A DNA stretch of 64,000 nucleotides from Alphaproteobacteria bacterium (GCA_024742485.1 JANSYK010000002.1:1674001-1738000), one strand, 5' to 3'. Positions 25,386-34,464 are shown, counted from the stretch's first letter. Numbers and translations: made by a program. The notes: generated from the sequence alone by a model not told the origin.

Positions 25386-26096
25386 TTACAGGGATACGGA
25401 AAGGTCTTGCAGCCACACGGGCAGGGCGCGGACCGCCCATGCTTCAACCAGATGATGGACACGCAATAGGATCATCGCACCCACCGCAATGAACAGAACG
25501 CCGATGACCGGTTTTGACCGATGTGACAAGGTTCGCAGTGTTTCGGACCGTAGCATCTTGCCTGCACCATAACCGAGCACCAGGATCAGCGTCGACACAC
25601 CCATTGCAAAGGCGATCATGATCAGACCCGCCCGAATGAGGTCGTCACCTTGCGAAGCAAGGGCGATAGCGCCGCCGAGTGTCGGCCCGATGCAGGGCGA
25701 CCAGACCGCGCCAAGCAGCACGCCACCCAGAAACTGGCCCCTGAAACCGGAAAGGTCCAATCCATGCATTGTACTGTCAGCGCCGGTGGCAAAGCCGGCC
25801 GTGACCGTTTCGAATTGCCGGCTGAAGGCCGGAACAACAAGAACCAGTCCGAAAAAGATCATGAGGGTGGCGGCGATTGTCGAAAGCGTTTCCTCGGTCA
25901 ATCCGATCGTGTGACCGATCGTCGCGACAAACATGCCGAAAGTGACAAAGGACAGGCTCATGCCCAATGCCAGGGCGACCGGGCCGCGTCGATCCGCGCT
26001 CAGTGCCGAGGCCAGGACGATCGGAAGTACCGGCAGGACGCAGGGGTTGATCAAGGTCAGAAGGCCGGCGCCATAGGCAAAAAGCAGGTCAATCAA
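25386..26096 (-). CDS. CcdA-like cytochrome c biogenesis / thiol electron-transfer membrane protein
   Basis: The 236-residue protein has six membrane helices and two conserved Cys motifs, TLINPCVLPVLP near residue 18 and GAVWSPCIGPTLGG near residue 123, the reactive cysteines of CcdA/DsbD membrane domains. It carries electrons from cytoplasmic thioredoxin to the periplasm. It lies 20 bp upstream of the periplasmic thioredoxin gene (same operon) and is divergent from soeABC. It may serve cytochrome c maturation or sulfur metabolism. Confidence 0.9.
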   Translation of the reverse strand: MIDLLFAYGAGLLTLINPCVLPVLPIVLASALSADRRGPVALALGMSLSFVTFGMFVATIGHTIGLTEETLSTIAATLMIFFGLVLVVPAFSRQFETVTAGFATGADSTMHGLDLSGFRGQFLGGVLLGAVWSPCIGPTLGGAIALASQGDDLIRAGLIMIAFAMGVSTLILVLGYGAGKMLRSETLRTLSHRSKPVIGVLFIAVGAMILLRVHHLVEAWAVRALPVWLQDLSVSL

Positions 26097-26318
26097 GATG
26101 GTTTTCCGTCAAAATGCTTGATACCGGTCGGTCACGATTGAGCCGCATTGTTCCCACGGGAATGGGCCGGATGCCAGACACTGATATTCACGATCATGTC
26201 AGGAACAGCCGCACCGTATTGGTCCCCTGACTCGCCGCTCGCTGGCCCTCCCGGAAACACCTGTCCTTTTCTATAGACGACGCATTGCGGCGCGGATGGT
26301 CCGGGTGTAAAAAACATA

Positions 26319-26330
26319 TCTTATATAAGA
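26319..26330. promoter_or_regulatory. 12-bp perfect palindrome upstream of soeA
   Basis: TCTTATATAAGA is a perfect AT-rich palindrome, 45 bp before the soeA start and in the gap divergent from the ccdA-like gene. It stands out against GC-rich surroundings and could be a regulator site or part of a -10 region. No regulator gene is adjacent. Confidence 0.45.
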
Positions 26331-26374
26331 CTCGAGGCGGGTGGTTCGCCTGAGTCAAAATGGGGAGTTGGTCG

Positions 26375-29254
26375 ATGGGTGGAGACAGGCACGATGTGGA
26401 CCTCTCGCCCCATGTTTCCGACGAAATCCGCAAGACGACCTGCTACATGTGCGCCTGCCGGTGTGGCATCAACGTTCATTTGCGCACAGGTGAAAACGGC
26501 CAGCCGAAGATCCGTTACATCGAAGGAAATCGTGATCACCCGATCAACAAGGGCGTGTTGTGTGCCAAGGGGTCGGCCGGCATCATGCAACACTACTCGC
26601 CGGCCCGGCTGAAAAAACCCCTGCTGCGGACGGGTGAGCGCGGCCGTGGTGAATTCAAGGAAATCGAGTGGGAGGAGGCGCTTTCCCTTGCCACCGATTG
26701 GCTTGGAGAAGTGCGCGAACGCGATCCCAGGAAACTGGCCTTTTTTACCGGCCGGGACCAGAGCCAGTCCCTGACCGGCTGGTGGGCCCAGCAATTCGGC
26801 ACACCGAATTTCGCCGCCCATGGCGGTTTCTGTTCTGTCAATATGGCGGCCGGTGGCATTTACACATTTGGCGGCGCCTTCTGGGAGTTCGGCGCGCCCG
26901 ACTGGGACAAGACCGAATTGTTCATGATCTTCGGCGTGGCGGAGGATCATGATTCCAATCCGATCAAGATGGGTCTCGGAAAGCTCAAGGCACGCGGCGT
27001 AAAGGTCGTTGGCATCAATCCGGTACGCACCGGCTACAACGCGATCGCTGATGAATGGGTCGGCATCACGCCAGGCACCGATGGCTTGTTCATTCTGTCG
27101 CTGGTTCACGAACTCGTTCGCGCCGGCAAGGTCGATGTCGATTATCTGTTGCGTTACACCAATGCGCCCTGGCTGGTGATTGATGATGAGGGCCGTGCGG
27201 ACCACGGTCTGTTTGCCCGCAACGATGATGGCGAGGCGCTGGTCTATGACCGGCAGGCCAAGGCCTGTGCGTCCTACAAACAGGTCGGGACATCAGCCGC
27301 GCTGAAAGGTGAAGTCACACTGCCGGATGGCCGCAAGGCGCGGCCGGCTTTTGAACGTCTGGCGGAAAAATATTGCGCCGATGACTATGCACCGGACGCC
27401 GTATCGGAAAGAACCGGGGTGCCGGCCGCGCAGATCAGACGCCTGGCCGCCGAGATCGCGGAAGCCGCGTTCGACAAGGAGATCGTGGTCGATCAACCCT
27501 GGACGGATATGAAGGGTGAGCGGCACGAAAGGATGATCGGCCGACCGGTCTCGTTCCACGCCATGCGCGGAATTTCGGCCCATTCGAACGGATTTCAGAC
27601 GTGCCGAGCCCTTCACCTGCTGCAGATTCTGGTCGGTTCGATCGACTGCCCGGGCGGATTTCGCTTCAAGCCGCCCTATCCGCGCCCGATCGACGGACAG
27701 CCCAAGCCCCATGGCGGCAGCAAACCGAGCGAACCCCTGCCGGGGCCGCATCTGGGTTTCCTGCGGGGACCGGAGGAACTTCTTCTGCAGGATGACGGTG
27801 TGACGCCGCAGCGTATCGACAAGGCGTTCAGCTGGGACGCGCCGATGTCGTCGCACGGGCTGATGCATATGGTGATCTCAAACGCCCATGCCGGCGATCC
27901 CTATCCGGTCGACGTGCTCTTCATGTACATGGCCAACATGTCCTGGAATTCGTCGATGAATTCCGGCGGCGTCATGAAGATGCTCGAGGCGAAAGACGAC
28001 GACGGCAATTACAAGATACCCAAGATCATCTATTCCGATTCCTATGAGTCCGAGATGGTTGCCTACGCCGACCTTGTGCTGCCCGACACCACCTATCTTG
28101 AGCGGCACGACTGTATTTCACTGCTCGACCGGCCCATTTCCGAGCCCGAGGCACTGGCCGATTCCCTGCGCTGGCCGGTGGTCGATCCGGCGACCCAGGG
28201 CGAGGGCCGTGATGTGCGTGGGTTCCAGTCGGTCCTTCTTGATCTGGGGGGACGGCTCAATTTGCCCGGGATGGTGGATGGGGACGGCAAGCACCTCTAC
28301 AAGGATTATGCCGACTACATGGTCAACCACCAGCGCAGACCGGGCGTCGGACCACTTGCCGGCTGGCGCGGCAAGGACGGCGAAAAGAACGGTCGCGGCG
28401 AACCCAATTCGGACCAGATTCAGCGCTATATCGACAATGGTGGTTTCTTTGAAGCGCATGTGCCGGAAGAGGCGCAGTACTTCAAACACGCCAACAAGGC
28501 CTGGACCGACTGGGCGATCGAGATGGGCTTGCAGGACGGGCCGGTCGAGAATGTCTTTCAGCTCTACCTGGAGCCGCTCCGCAAATTTCAACTGGCCGCC
28601 GAAGGGCACGGCGACCGCCAGCCGCCCGATACACACCGGGAGCGGATCAAACGATGTTTCGATCCCTTGCCGATCTGGTACCCGCCATTTGAGGGGGAAG
28701 GCCTCGACGAGGAAGAGTTTCCCTTCCATGCGCTGACTCAACGCCCGGCGGCAATGTATCATTCCTGGGGCTCGCAAAATGCCTGGTTGCGGCAGATTCA
28801 CGGCTCCAACCCGCTCTATGTTCCCGGGGCCATCTGTGACCAGGCCGGTCTTGAGGATGGCGATTGGGCCTGGGTGACCTCGCATCACGGCAAGATCAAG
28901 GTGCCGGTGCGCCGCATGGAGGCGGTCAATGGCAAGACCATGTGGACGTGGAACGCCATTGGCAAACGGCCCGGTGCATGGAACCTCGATAATGATGCAC
29001 CGGAGGCCAGAAAGGGCTTTCTGCTGAACCATCTCATCCATGAATTGCTGCCGCCGAAGTCGGATGGCTTGCGCTGGTCCAACTCGGATCCCATCACCGG
29101 TCAGGCCGCATGGTTTGACCTCAGGGTCAAGATCGAAAAAGCACCGCCCGAGGACCATCCCGTCTCGCAGCCGCAATTCGAGCCGCAAAAGGACAATCTG
29201 AAAAAGCCGGCGGACAGCCTTGCCTATGGCCATGAGTGGGAGATCAAGACATGA
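26375..29254 (+). CDS. soeA: Sulfite dehydrogenase (quinone) molybdopterin subunit SoeA
   Basis: The 959-residue DMSO-reductase-family protein has an N-terminal [4Fe-4S] motif (Cys23-x2-Cys26-x3-Cys30 in TTCYMCACRCGINVHL, and Cys63 in KGVLCAKGS). A Cys at residue 153 (HGGFCSVN) is at the place of the molybdenum ligand, as in the polysulfide/thiosulfate reductase branch. No Tat leader is seen, agreeing with cytoplasmic SoeA. With a four-cluster ferredoxin and a DmsC-type anchor in order, it matches SoeABC, which oxidises sulfite to sulfate and reduces quinone at the cytoplasmic membrane face. GGGGAG supports ATG 26375. Another Mo oxidoreductase of the same layout cannot be fully excluded. Confidence 0.82.
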   Translation: MGGDRHDVDLSPHVSDEIRKTTCYMCACRCGINVHLRTGENGQPKIRYIEGNRDHPINKGVLCAKGSAGIMQHYSPARLKKPLLRTGERGRGEFKEIEWEEALSLATDWLGEVRERDPRKLAFFTGRDQSQSLTGWWAQQFGTPNFAAHGGFCSVNMAAGGIYTFGGAFWEFGAPDWDKTELFMIFGVAEDHDSNPIKMGLGKLKARGVKVVGINPVRTGYNAIADEWVGITPGTDGLFILSLVHELVRAGKVDVDYLLRYTNAPWLVIDDEGRADHGLFARNDDGEALVYDRQAKACASYKQVGTSAALKGEVTLPDGRKARPAFERLAEKYCADDYAPDAVSERTGVPAAQIRRLAAEIAEAAFDKEIVVDQPWTDMKGERHERMIGRPVSFHAMRGISAHSNGFQTCRALHLLQILVGSIDCPGGFRFKPPYPRPIDGQPKPHGGSKPSEPLPGPHLGFLRGPEELLLQDDGVTPQRIDKAFSWDAPMSSHGLMHMVISNAHAGDPYPVDVLFMYMANMSWNSSMNSGGVMKMLEAKDDDGNYKIPKIIYSDSYESEMVAYADLVLPDTTYLERHDCISLLDRPISEPEALADSLRWPVVDPATQGEGRDVRGFQSVLLDLGGRLNLPGMVDGDGKHLYKDYADYMVNHQRRPGVGPLAGWRGKDGEKNGRGEPNSDQIQRYIDNGGFFEAHVPEEAQYFKHANKAWTDWAIEMGLQDGPVENVFQLYLEPLRKFQLAAEGHGDRQPPDTHRERIKRCFDPLPIWYPPFEGEGLDEEEFPFHALTQRPAAMYHSWGSQNAWLRQIHGSNPLYVPGAICDQAGLEDGDWAWVTSHHGKIKVPVRRMEAVNGKTMWTWNAIGKRPGAWNLDNDAPEARKGFLLNHLIHELLPPKSDGLRWSNSDPITGQAAWFDLRVKIEKAPPEDHPVSQPQFEPQKDNLKKPADSLAYGHEWEIKT

Positions 29255-29994
29255 CCAGCCTGCCTGCCTCGACGGACAAGGCGCTGGGTCTTGTCATTGA
29301 TCTCGACACCTGTGTGGGCTGCCATGCCTGTGTCGTGAACTGCAAGGAATGGAATACCGGTGGCTATGGCGCACCGCTGGGTGATATCGATCCCTATGGC
29401 GCCGAACCGGTCGGCGCCTGGTTGAACCGCATCCACACATTCGAAGTCAGCCCGGACGACGCGCCGGCCTCGATCGTGCATTTTCCGAAATCCTGCCTCC
29501 ACTGTTCGGATGCGCCCTGCGTGACCGTCTGCCCGACCGGAGCCAGCTACAAGCGCTCGGACGATGGCATCGTGCTGGTCGATGAATCCATGTGTATCGG
29601 TTGCGGCCTTTGTGCCTGGGCGTGTCCCTACGGCGCGCGCGAGATGGACCCGGTCGAAAACGTCATGAAGAAATGCACGCTCTGTGTCGACCGGATCTAC
29701 AACGACAATATTCCCGAGGAAGACCGGGTGCCGGCCTGCGTACGCACCTGTCCCGCCGGCGCCAGGCATTTTGGTGATTTCTCGGATCCGCAATCGGATG
29801 TCTCGCAACTGGTTGCCGAGCGCGGAGGGTTCGACCTCATGCCGGAAATGGGAACAGCGCCGGTCAACAAATATCTGCCGCCACGTCCGAAGACGAAGCC
29901 GGATTCGGGAGCGGAACGGCGTATCGAACCGGAAGCGGCCAAGGCGGACGGCTTTCTGGGCTGGCTCGACCAGGCGCTGGAAAAACTGGGGTAA
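29251..29994 (+). CDS. soeB: SoeB, four [4Fe-4S] electron-transfer subunit
   Basis: The 247-residue protein has 16 cysteines arranged as four ferredoxin-type cluster sites: C21/24/27/31, C82/85/90/94, C115/118/121/125 and C142/145/163/167. This matches NrfC/DmsB/PhsB-like subunits, which pass electrons between the molybdenum subunit and the membrane anchor. The start overlaps the soeA stop (ATGA), so the in-frame start at 29236 is rejected. In SoeABC it would carry electrons from sulfite to the quinone pool through SoeC. Confidence 0.85.
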   Translation: MTSLPASTDKALGLVIDLDTCVGCHACVVNCKEWNTGGYGAPLGDIDPYGAEPVGAWLNRIHTFEVSPDDAPASIVHFPKSCLHCSDAPCVTVCPTGASYKRSDDGIVLVDESMCIGCGLCAWACPYGAREMDPVENVMKKCTLCVDRIYNDNIPEEDRVPACVRTCPAGARHFGDFSDPQSDVSQLVAERGGFDLMPEMGTAPVNKYLPPRPKTKPDSGAERRIEPEAAKADGFLGWLDQALEKLG

Positions 29995-30000
29995 GACGGC

Positions 30001-30924
30001 ATGCATCCTGCAATTTCAGTCATATTCTTCACGGTTACATCCGGTGCCGGCTTCGGTTTCATCGCAATGATCGGTGCCGGTGTCCCTTTGCCGCAGGGCC
30101 TGGCCGCAGCGTTCTTTCTGCCGCTGCTCGCTGGTGGGCTGGCTGTTGCCGGACTTGTCTCCTCGACCTTTCACCTCGGTCATCCTGAACGCGCCTGGCG
30201 CGCCTTTTCCCAGTGGCGCTCATCCTGGCTGTCGCGCGAAGGCGTGATGGCGGTCCTGACCCTCTGCCTTTTCGGTCTCTACACGCTGATCTGGATGATC
30301 ACGGGAGACAGGCTTCTCTGGCTCGGACTGATTATTGCACTGGGTGCGCTGCTGACCGTCTATACGACGGCAATGATCTATGCACAGCTCAAGACGGTTC
30401 CCCACTGGCATACCGCGTTGACGCCGCTTTGTTACCTCGGATTCTCGCTGGCCTGTGGCCATCTGCTCGCCACCACATTTGGTCCATCCGGCGGTTCGGG
30501 TGCGGTTGGCGTTGCGGTCCTTGCCATCTTGATTGCCTGGGGATTGAAACTGGCCTGGTGGAACCGTGCGGCGGCGACCAATCTTGCGGCGGCTGGATCG
30601 ACACCGGAATCGGCCACGGGTCTGGGTAGCATGGGGAAGGTTCGTTTGCTGGAAAGCCCACATTCGGGCGAGAATTACCTGACCCGTGAAATGGTTCATG
30701 TCATCGGTCGCAAACATGCCGCCAAGCTGCGCCGGATCGCGCTTCTTCTGGGGGGTGCCCTGCCGCTTGTGATCACTCTGGCGGTATGGATTTTCGCCAT
30801 GTCACCGGGCTGGCTCATCGTGGCCTTTGCCGGCCTGCTGGCTGGCCTGTTCGTCGAACGGTGGCTGTTCTTTGCAGAAGCCGAACATGCTGTTTCGCTT
30901 TACTACGGCGGCGGTCAAAAGTAG
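30001..30924 (+). CDS. soeC: SoeC, DmsC-type quinone-binding membrane anchor
   Basis: The 307-residue, highly hydrophobic protein has eight predicted membrane helices and resembles DmsC: MHPAISVIFFTVTSGAGFGF at the start and STFHLGHPERAWRAFSQWRSSWLSREG, a typical His- and Arg-containing loop of this anchor family. It binds quinone and anchors the complex. It starts seven bases after soeB. There is no further gene in the operon; the next gene is convergent. Confidence 0.85.
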   Translation: MHPAISVIFFTVTSGAGFGFIAMIGAGVPLPQGLAAAFFLPLLAGGLAVAGLVSSTFHLGHPERAWRAFSQWRSSWLSREGVMAVLTLCLFGLYTLIWMITGDRLLWLGLIIALGALLTVYTTAMIYAQLKTVPHWHTALTPLCYLGFSLACGHLLATTFGPSGGSGAVGVAVLAILIAWGLKLAWWNRAAATNLAAAGSTPESATGLGSMGKVRLLESPHSGENYLTREMVHVIGRKHAAKLRRIALLLGGALPLVITLAVWIFAMSPGWLIVAFAGLLAGLFVERWLFFAEAEHAVSLYYGGGQK

Positions 30925-31025
30925 AGCGATCTGCGTCTTCTCGCTGGATTTCGTGACAAGAGGGTCCGGGGACTGCCCTGAACCAACTCGCATCAGCCTA
31001 TCCAACTGTCGTTCGGATAGTGTCG

Positions 31026-32039
31026 TCAGCCACCGTCCTGCTGCTGTGCCCAAATTGTGCGACGGCGCTCCTTGATCAACGCGTCCCCCTCGGATGTACC
31101 ATCGTGAAATGTACCCAACCACCGGTCCCAAGGTGTTTCCCAGGTGCCGTAATTGCAGTCGAAAAAGCGGTGATGCAACTGGTGGAAGAAGTCACCAACC
31201 TCGATGCCTCCAAAGGATCCGAATTTCAGCTTTTCAAATCCGGTATGTGACGTCGGTGCGCCGACACCGTGGTGAAACAGGAGAAAGATCACATGGACCG
31301 GATGTGCCGGGACCAACAGGAACATCAGCGTGTCCGACATCAAGATGAAGCTTTCAACCGGATGCATCGCCAGGCCAGACCAGGGGCCGGTATTGATGTT
31401 TCGATGATGCCATGAATGGACGTGGCGATAAAGGAACCTCGTGTGCAGCAGACGGTGGTGCAGATAGAAGTAAAATCCGGCCCAGATCGGGATGATCAAG
31501 ATCAACGCCACGAACCAGACCGGATGGCTGTCCAGCGTGATCATTGTGGCCCAGCCATTGGCATAGGCGTACCACATGAAGCACTCCCAGAAGGTCCAGA
31601 ATTGCATTGCCACGAAGGACCAAAGCACATTGTCCCAGACCTGGTTCTTGAACCAGAACACCCTGGCGCCGGTCATCATCGGGCGCATGTCATAGCGCAT
31701 GTCGTCGCCCTGCGTTCCAAGGCGCCACAACAACAGGTGCAGTCCTCCGGCGACGCTGAACAGGATGATGAAATTGCGAATCCAGACCTCGGCAATCCAG
31801 TCAAATGCCAGTTTTTGCGCGCGATCGAGCTCCGGCGTGAAAACCAGCCAGGTGACTACCGCACCGATCAGGAAGAGACAGCGCAGACCGACGGGGTTCC
31901 AGCTGCGCAGCAAATACAAAAGAGAGGCAGCCGGTTTGGCTGGCCAATCCCAATAGGGCGCAACCTGCAGCGGCAGGGTTGGCGTATAGTTCCAGATGCG
32001 GCGACGGCTCCCCGCTGCCTGGCCGGGATGATTGCGAAT
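31026..32039 (-). CDS. Sterol desaturase / fatty acid hydroxylase family protein, possible ATT start
   Basis: The membrane protein has the fatty acid hydroxylase His-box pattern: HHRLLH, HSWHHRNINTGPWSG and HQLHHRFFDCNYG, which bind a di-iron centre. Several membrane helices separate them. The first standard start codon in frame is TTG at 31919, but the family's N-terminal segment (YTPTLPLQVAPYWDWPAKP) continues upstream in the same frame with no stop. An ATT codon at 32037-32039 follows GGAGG (32047-32051) at seven bases, so I propose a non-standard start there; 31026-31919 is the fallback. It is 14 bp after an HD-domain gene and probably co-translated. It likely hydroxylates a lipid or other hydrophobic substrate. 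Confidence 0.8.
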   Translation of the reverse strand: MRNHPGQAAGSRRRIWNYTPTLPLQVAPYWDWPAKPAASLLYLLRSWNPVGLRCLFLIGAVVTWLVFTPELDRAQKLAFDWIAEVWIRNFIILFSVAGGLHLLLWRLGTQGDDMRYDMRPMMTGARVFWFKNQVWDNVLWSFVAMQFWTFWECFMWYAYANGWATMITLDSHPVWFVALILIIPIWAGFYFYLHHRLLHTRFLYRHVHSWHHRNINTGPWSGLAMHPVESFILMSDTLMFLLVPAHPVHVIFLLFHHGVGAPTSHTGFEKLKFGSFGGIEVGDFFHQLHHRFFDCNYGTWETPWDRWLGTFHDGTSEGDALIKERRRTIWAQQQDGG

Positions 32040-32053
32040 TGTTCCGCCTCCGA

Positions 32054-32683
32054 TTATCGCGATGATCCTGCCCGTTCGGCGGCCGTTTCCGGCTCGACAA
32101 GCGGGCGATCCCGTGCCTGAAGAACGGCGGGGTCATAGGGCGGGCGCGCAAAGACCTCGTGAACCATCGGTGCAAAGAAGGACAGCGGCAGCGTGTCGTA
32201 TTCAGGATCGAAACTTGCCTGGTCCCATCGCTCGCAGAAGGTCGCGCAATCGTTGAAATATTTGTGCCCGCGATGGCGATCGCGCTTGTTTTGATCGGTC
32301 CCGTCCAGATGGTGCCCGTAATACAACATCTGGAAATCACCATGCGTTTCGACGCACCATCGGCACTGTTCGCGGACAAAGGGCTTCAGGATCGTGGCAG
32401 CGTATTCATCGTGGTTATAGGGGGCGAAAATATCGCCAATGTCGTGCAGCAGGGTTGAAACGACCCAATCGATATCTGCCCCGTCGCGCCAGGCTCGCGT
32501 GGCCGATTGAACGGAGTGTTCCAATCGCGTGACCTGGTAACCCGAAAGGCTTTCATCCAGTTGCTCCAGAGCCTGCAGCAGTCGTCCTGCAGTTCCCTTG
32601 GTGTGTTCAATCTCATGGGCTGTCAGGAACGCATATTCTTCCGTTGTCCCGTCTTTCATCTGGGTGAATTTGACCTTTTCCAT
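32054..32683 (-). CDS. HD-domain protein, PhnZ-like candidate di-iron oxygenase
   Basis: The 209-residue protein has an HD-type metal site: LEHSVQSA (first His, with Glu), TLLHDIGD (HD pair) and later His residues in CVETHGDF and GHHLDG, consistent with a two-metal site. The LEHSxQxA segment followed by LLHDxGD is the arrangement of PhnZ, a mixed-valent di-iron oxygenase that cleaves hydroxyphosphonates, and of related myo-inositol-oxygenase-like proteins. Whether the substrate is a phosphonate, a phosphoester or another compound is unknown. It forms an operon with the sterol-desaturase-like gene, and a LysR gene is divergent. There is no signal peptide. Confidence 0.78.
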   Translation of the reverse strand: MEKVKFTQMKDGTTEEYAFLTAHEIEHTKGTAGRLLQALEQLDESLSGYQVTRLEHSVQSATRAWRDGADIDWVVSTLLHDIGDIFAPYNHDEYAATILKPFVREQCRWCVETHGDFQMLYYGHHLDGTDQNKRDRHRGHKYFNDCATFCERWDQASFDPEYDTLPLSFFAPMVHEVFARPPYDPAVLQARDRPLVEPETAAERAGSSR

Positions 32684-32801
32684 GGGACCTCACTGTTTGC
32701 ACCGCTAAAATCCGTTGACGGATTGTGGCCAAAAAGGAAGTTGCCGGCGAGGTCAAAAACGGGAATGCTGTGATAACAATTTGTTATGATAGGAAACCAA
32801 A

Positions 32802-33701
32802 ATGCGCCGCAAGATCCCGCCATTGAATGCCTTGTTGGCGTTTGAGGCCGCAGCCAGACATTGCAATTTCACCCGCGCCGCCGAGGAACTCTCCGTTGCC
32901 CAACCCGCCGTGACGCGTCACGTCGCCAATATCGAGGATTGGGTTGGAGCCGATCTGTTCAAACGTCGGGGTAGCAATCTGGATCTGACAGAGCAGGGGC
33001 AGGCGCTTGCTGAACTGGCGACGACGGTCTTTGATCGGCTTGAATTGGGTGTCCGAGACGTGGTTGCCGCCAATGATCAGGAGCTTTTGCTCGGCGCGTC
33101 CTTTGGTGTGACACATCTCTGGTTGATGCCGCGGATTGGTGGATTGCGTATGGCGGCCAATGCGACCATCAATTTCATCACCTCTGATGACTATAGAGGC
33201 TTCGACGCTCCGGCCGTCGATGCTTCGATAAGGTTTGGGAATGGTGATTTCGGCTCGAATGGTTGCGATCTGATTTTCCGGGAGACCTGCCAGATCATCG
33301 CAAGCCCCGGCTTTCTGGCTGCACACCCGGAGTTTGACCCGGAAGACCCGACCCGAACGCTCGATCTGAAATATATGTTTGATCACGGCGACCCACACGC
33401 CATCGGCTGGACGACATGGGCGGATTTCTTCCGGCGGGATGGTCGGTCGCTGGAAGAGACCGCGCGACTGACCACGGTTCTGAGTTATCCCACAATGCTG
33501 GACATGGTGTGCGCCGGCGAGGGGATTGGTCTTGGATACTGGGGGTTGGAGGATGCCCTCGTAGAGGCCGGAAAACTGGTGCGCGCGGGAACGCCGATCG
33601 CACGCGAGAACTTCGGCTACTATCTGGTATACCGCAGGGAACAACGATCAAAGCCCGCCTTTGAACGCTTGCGCGCTTTCCTGTTGCAATGCAGCCCCTG
33701 A
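32802..33701 (+). CDS. LysR family regulator, GcvA-like
   Basis: The 299-residue protein begins MRRKIPPLNALLAFEAAARHCNFTRAAEELSVAQPAVTRHVANIED, a canonical LysR HTH, followed by the substrate-binding-like domain. It is divergent from the HD/sterol-desaturase operon (118-bp gap) and probably regulates it. No dyad is obvious in that gap. The closest style is the GcvA subgroup. Confidence 0.88.
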   Translation: MRRKIPPLNALLAFEAAARHCNFTRAAEELSVAQPAVTRHVANIEDWVGADLFKRRGSNLDLTEQGQALAELATTVFDRLELGVRDVVAANDQELLLGASFGVTHLWLMPRIGGLRMAANATINFITSDDYRGFDAPAVDASIRFGNGDFGSNGCDLIFRETCQIIASPGFLAAHPEFDPEDPTRTLDLKYMFDHGDPHAIGWTTWADFFRRDGRSLEETARLTTVLSYPTMLDMVCAGEGIGLGYWGLEDALVEAGKLVRAGTPIARENFGYYLVYRREQRSKPAFERLRAFLLQCSP

Positions 33702-33853
33702 CCCGCACGGAAAGCCTGCGCACCGGTGAAGGAAGACCAGGGACCATGGTGTCCAATCCCGCCCGGTTGACCGCATGGACTGACCGAATAGGTAGCCACT
33801 CGATCACCTCCCAAATGCACCGATAATCGAACGGGACCGGTCTGCATCTGAAA

Positions 33854-34390
33854 TCAGTTTCCGGGATCCTCGAATTCAAATGCGTACAATGCAAGACGGT
33901 GTGCGGGGCCGTCGGCATGTCCGGTGGATTTGAACCCGCAACGACGCATCAGCCGATGGGATCGATGATTGGGTTCATCGACCGCCGCGACAAGCCCCGA
34001 CAATTGAAGCGACGTTCGCGCATGACTGATCAGCCTGTTCAGAGCCCGGGTCGCCAGTCCGCCACCCGTATGTCGGGGATCAAGCGCGATGACGGGTTCG
34101 ATCTGCCCTGCCATGCCCGGGATGGTGGCAAGTATTTCGGACACCGGCTCAAGGCCGATCACGCCGGCCACGGTGGTGTGTCCGGTTTCGATAATCCACA
34201 GGCCAAGGCCCCGATCCTCCAGATTTTCGCTGGATTTGAGCATCTCCGTGACCTCCTCGCGGGACACCTGCCGGTCATCGCACAGAAAGCGGCGGACATC
34301 CCGGTGGCGGAGAATCCGCGTGACGTGGTCACGATGCGCAATTTGCATCGGGCGGAGTTGACCGCCGACAAATGGCAGACACGGTTTCAT
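33854..34390 (-). CDS. GNAT family N-acetyltransferase
   Basis: The roughly 178-residue product has GNAT motif A, IEPVIALDPRHTGGGLATRALNRLI, with the acetyl-CoA loop reading RHTGGGLA, and a C-terminal NHRSHRLMRRCGFKSTG segment typical of RimJ/RimL-like members. The substrate is unknown. I chose ATG 34390, because the further upstream ATG at 34459 lies inside the hairpin after the sulfurtransferase gene. It is convergent with the LysR gene. No other link to neighbours. Confidence 0.75.
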   Translation of the reverse strand: MKPCLPFVGGQLRPMQIAHRDHVTRILRHRDVRRFLCDDRQVSREEVTEMLKSSENLEDRGLGLWIIETGHTTVAGVIGLEPVSEILATIPGMAGQIEPVIALDPRHTGGGLATRALNRLISHARTSLQLSGLVAAVDEPNHRSHRLMRRCGFKSTGHADGPAHRLALYAFEFEDPGN

Positions 34391-34430
34391 CAAAATGTCC
34401 CGAACAGGCACGGCAGCCTGTTGAAATGTA

Positions 34431-34456
34431 ACCAGCGCGCTTGGAAACGCGCTGGT
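34431..34456 (-). terminator. Hairpin after the sulfurtransferase gene
   Basis: A perfect 9-bp stem (ACCAGCGCG with CGCGCTGGT) and 8-nt loop starts nine bases past the stop codon of the leftward sulfurtransferase. The following sequence is only partly T-rich, so it may be a weak intrinsic terminator or a 3' stabilising hairpin. Confidence 0.6.
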
Positions 34457-34464
34457 CATTGGTT

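Noticed and set aside
28118-29233. Long leftward frame (about 371 codons) antisense to soeA
   Set aside because: It overlaps the conserved C-terminal half of soeA on the other strand and has no motif of its own.
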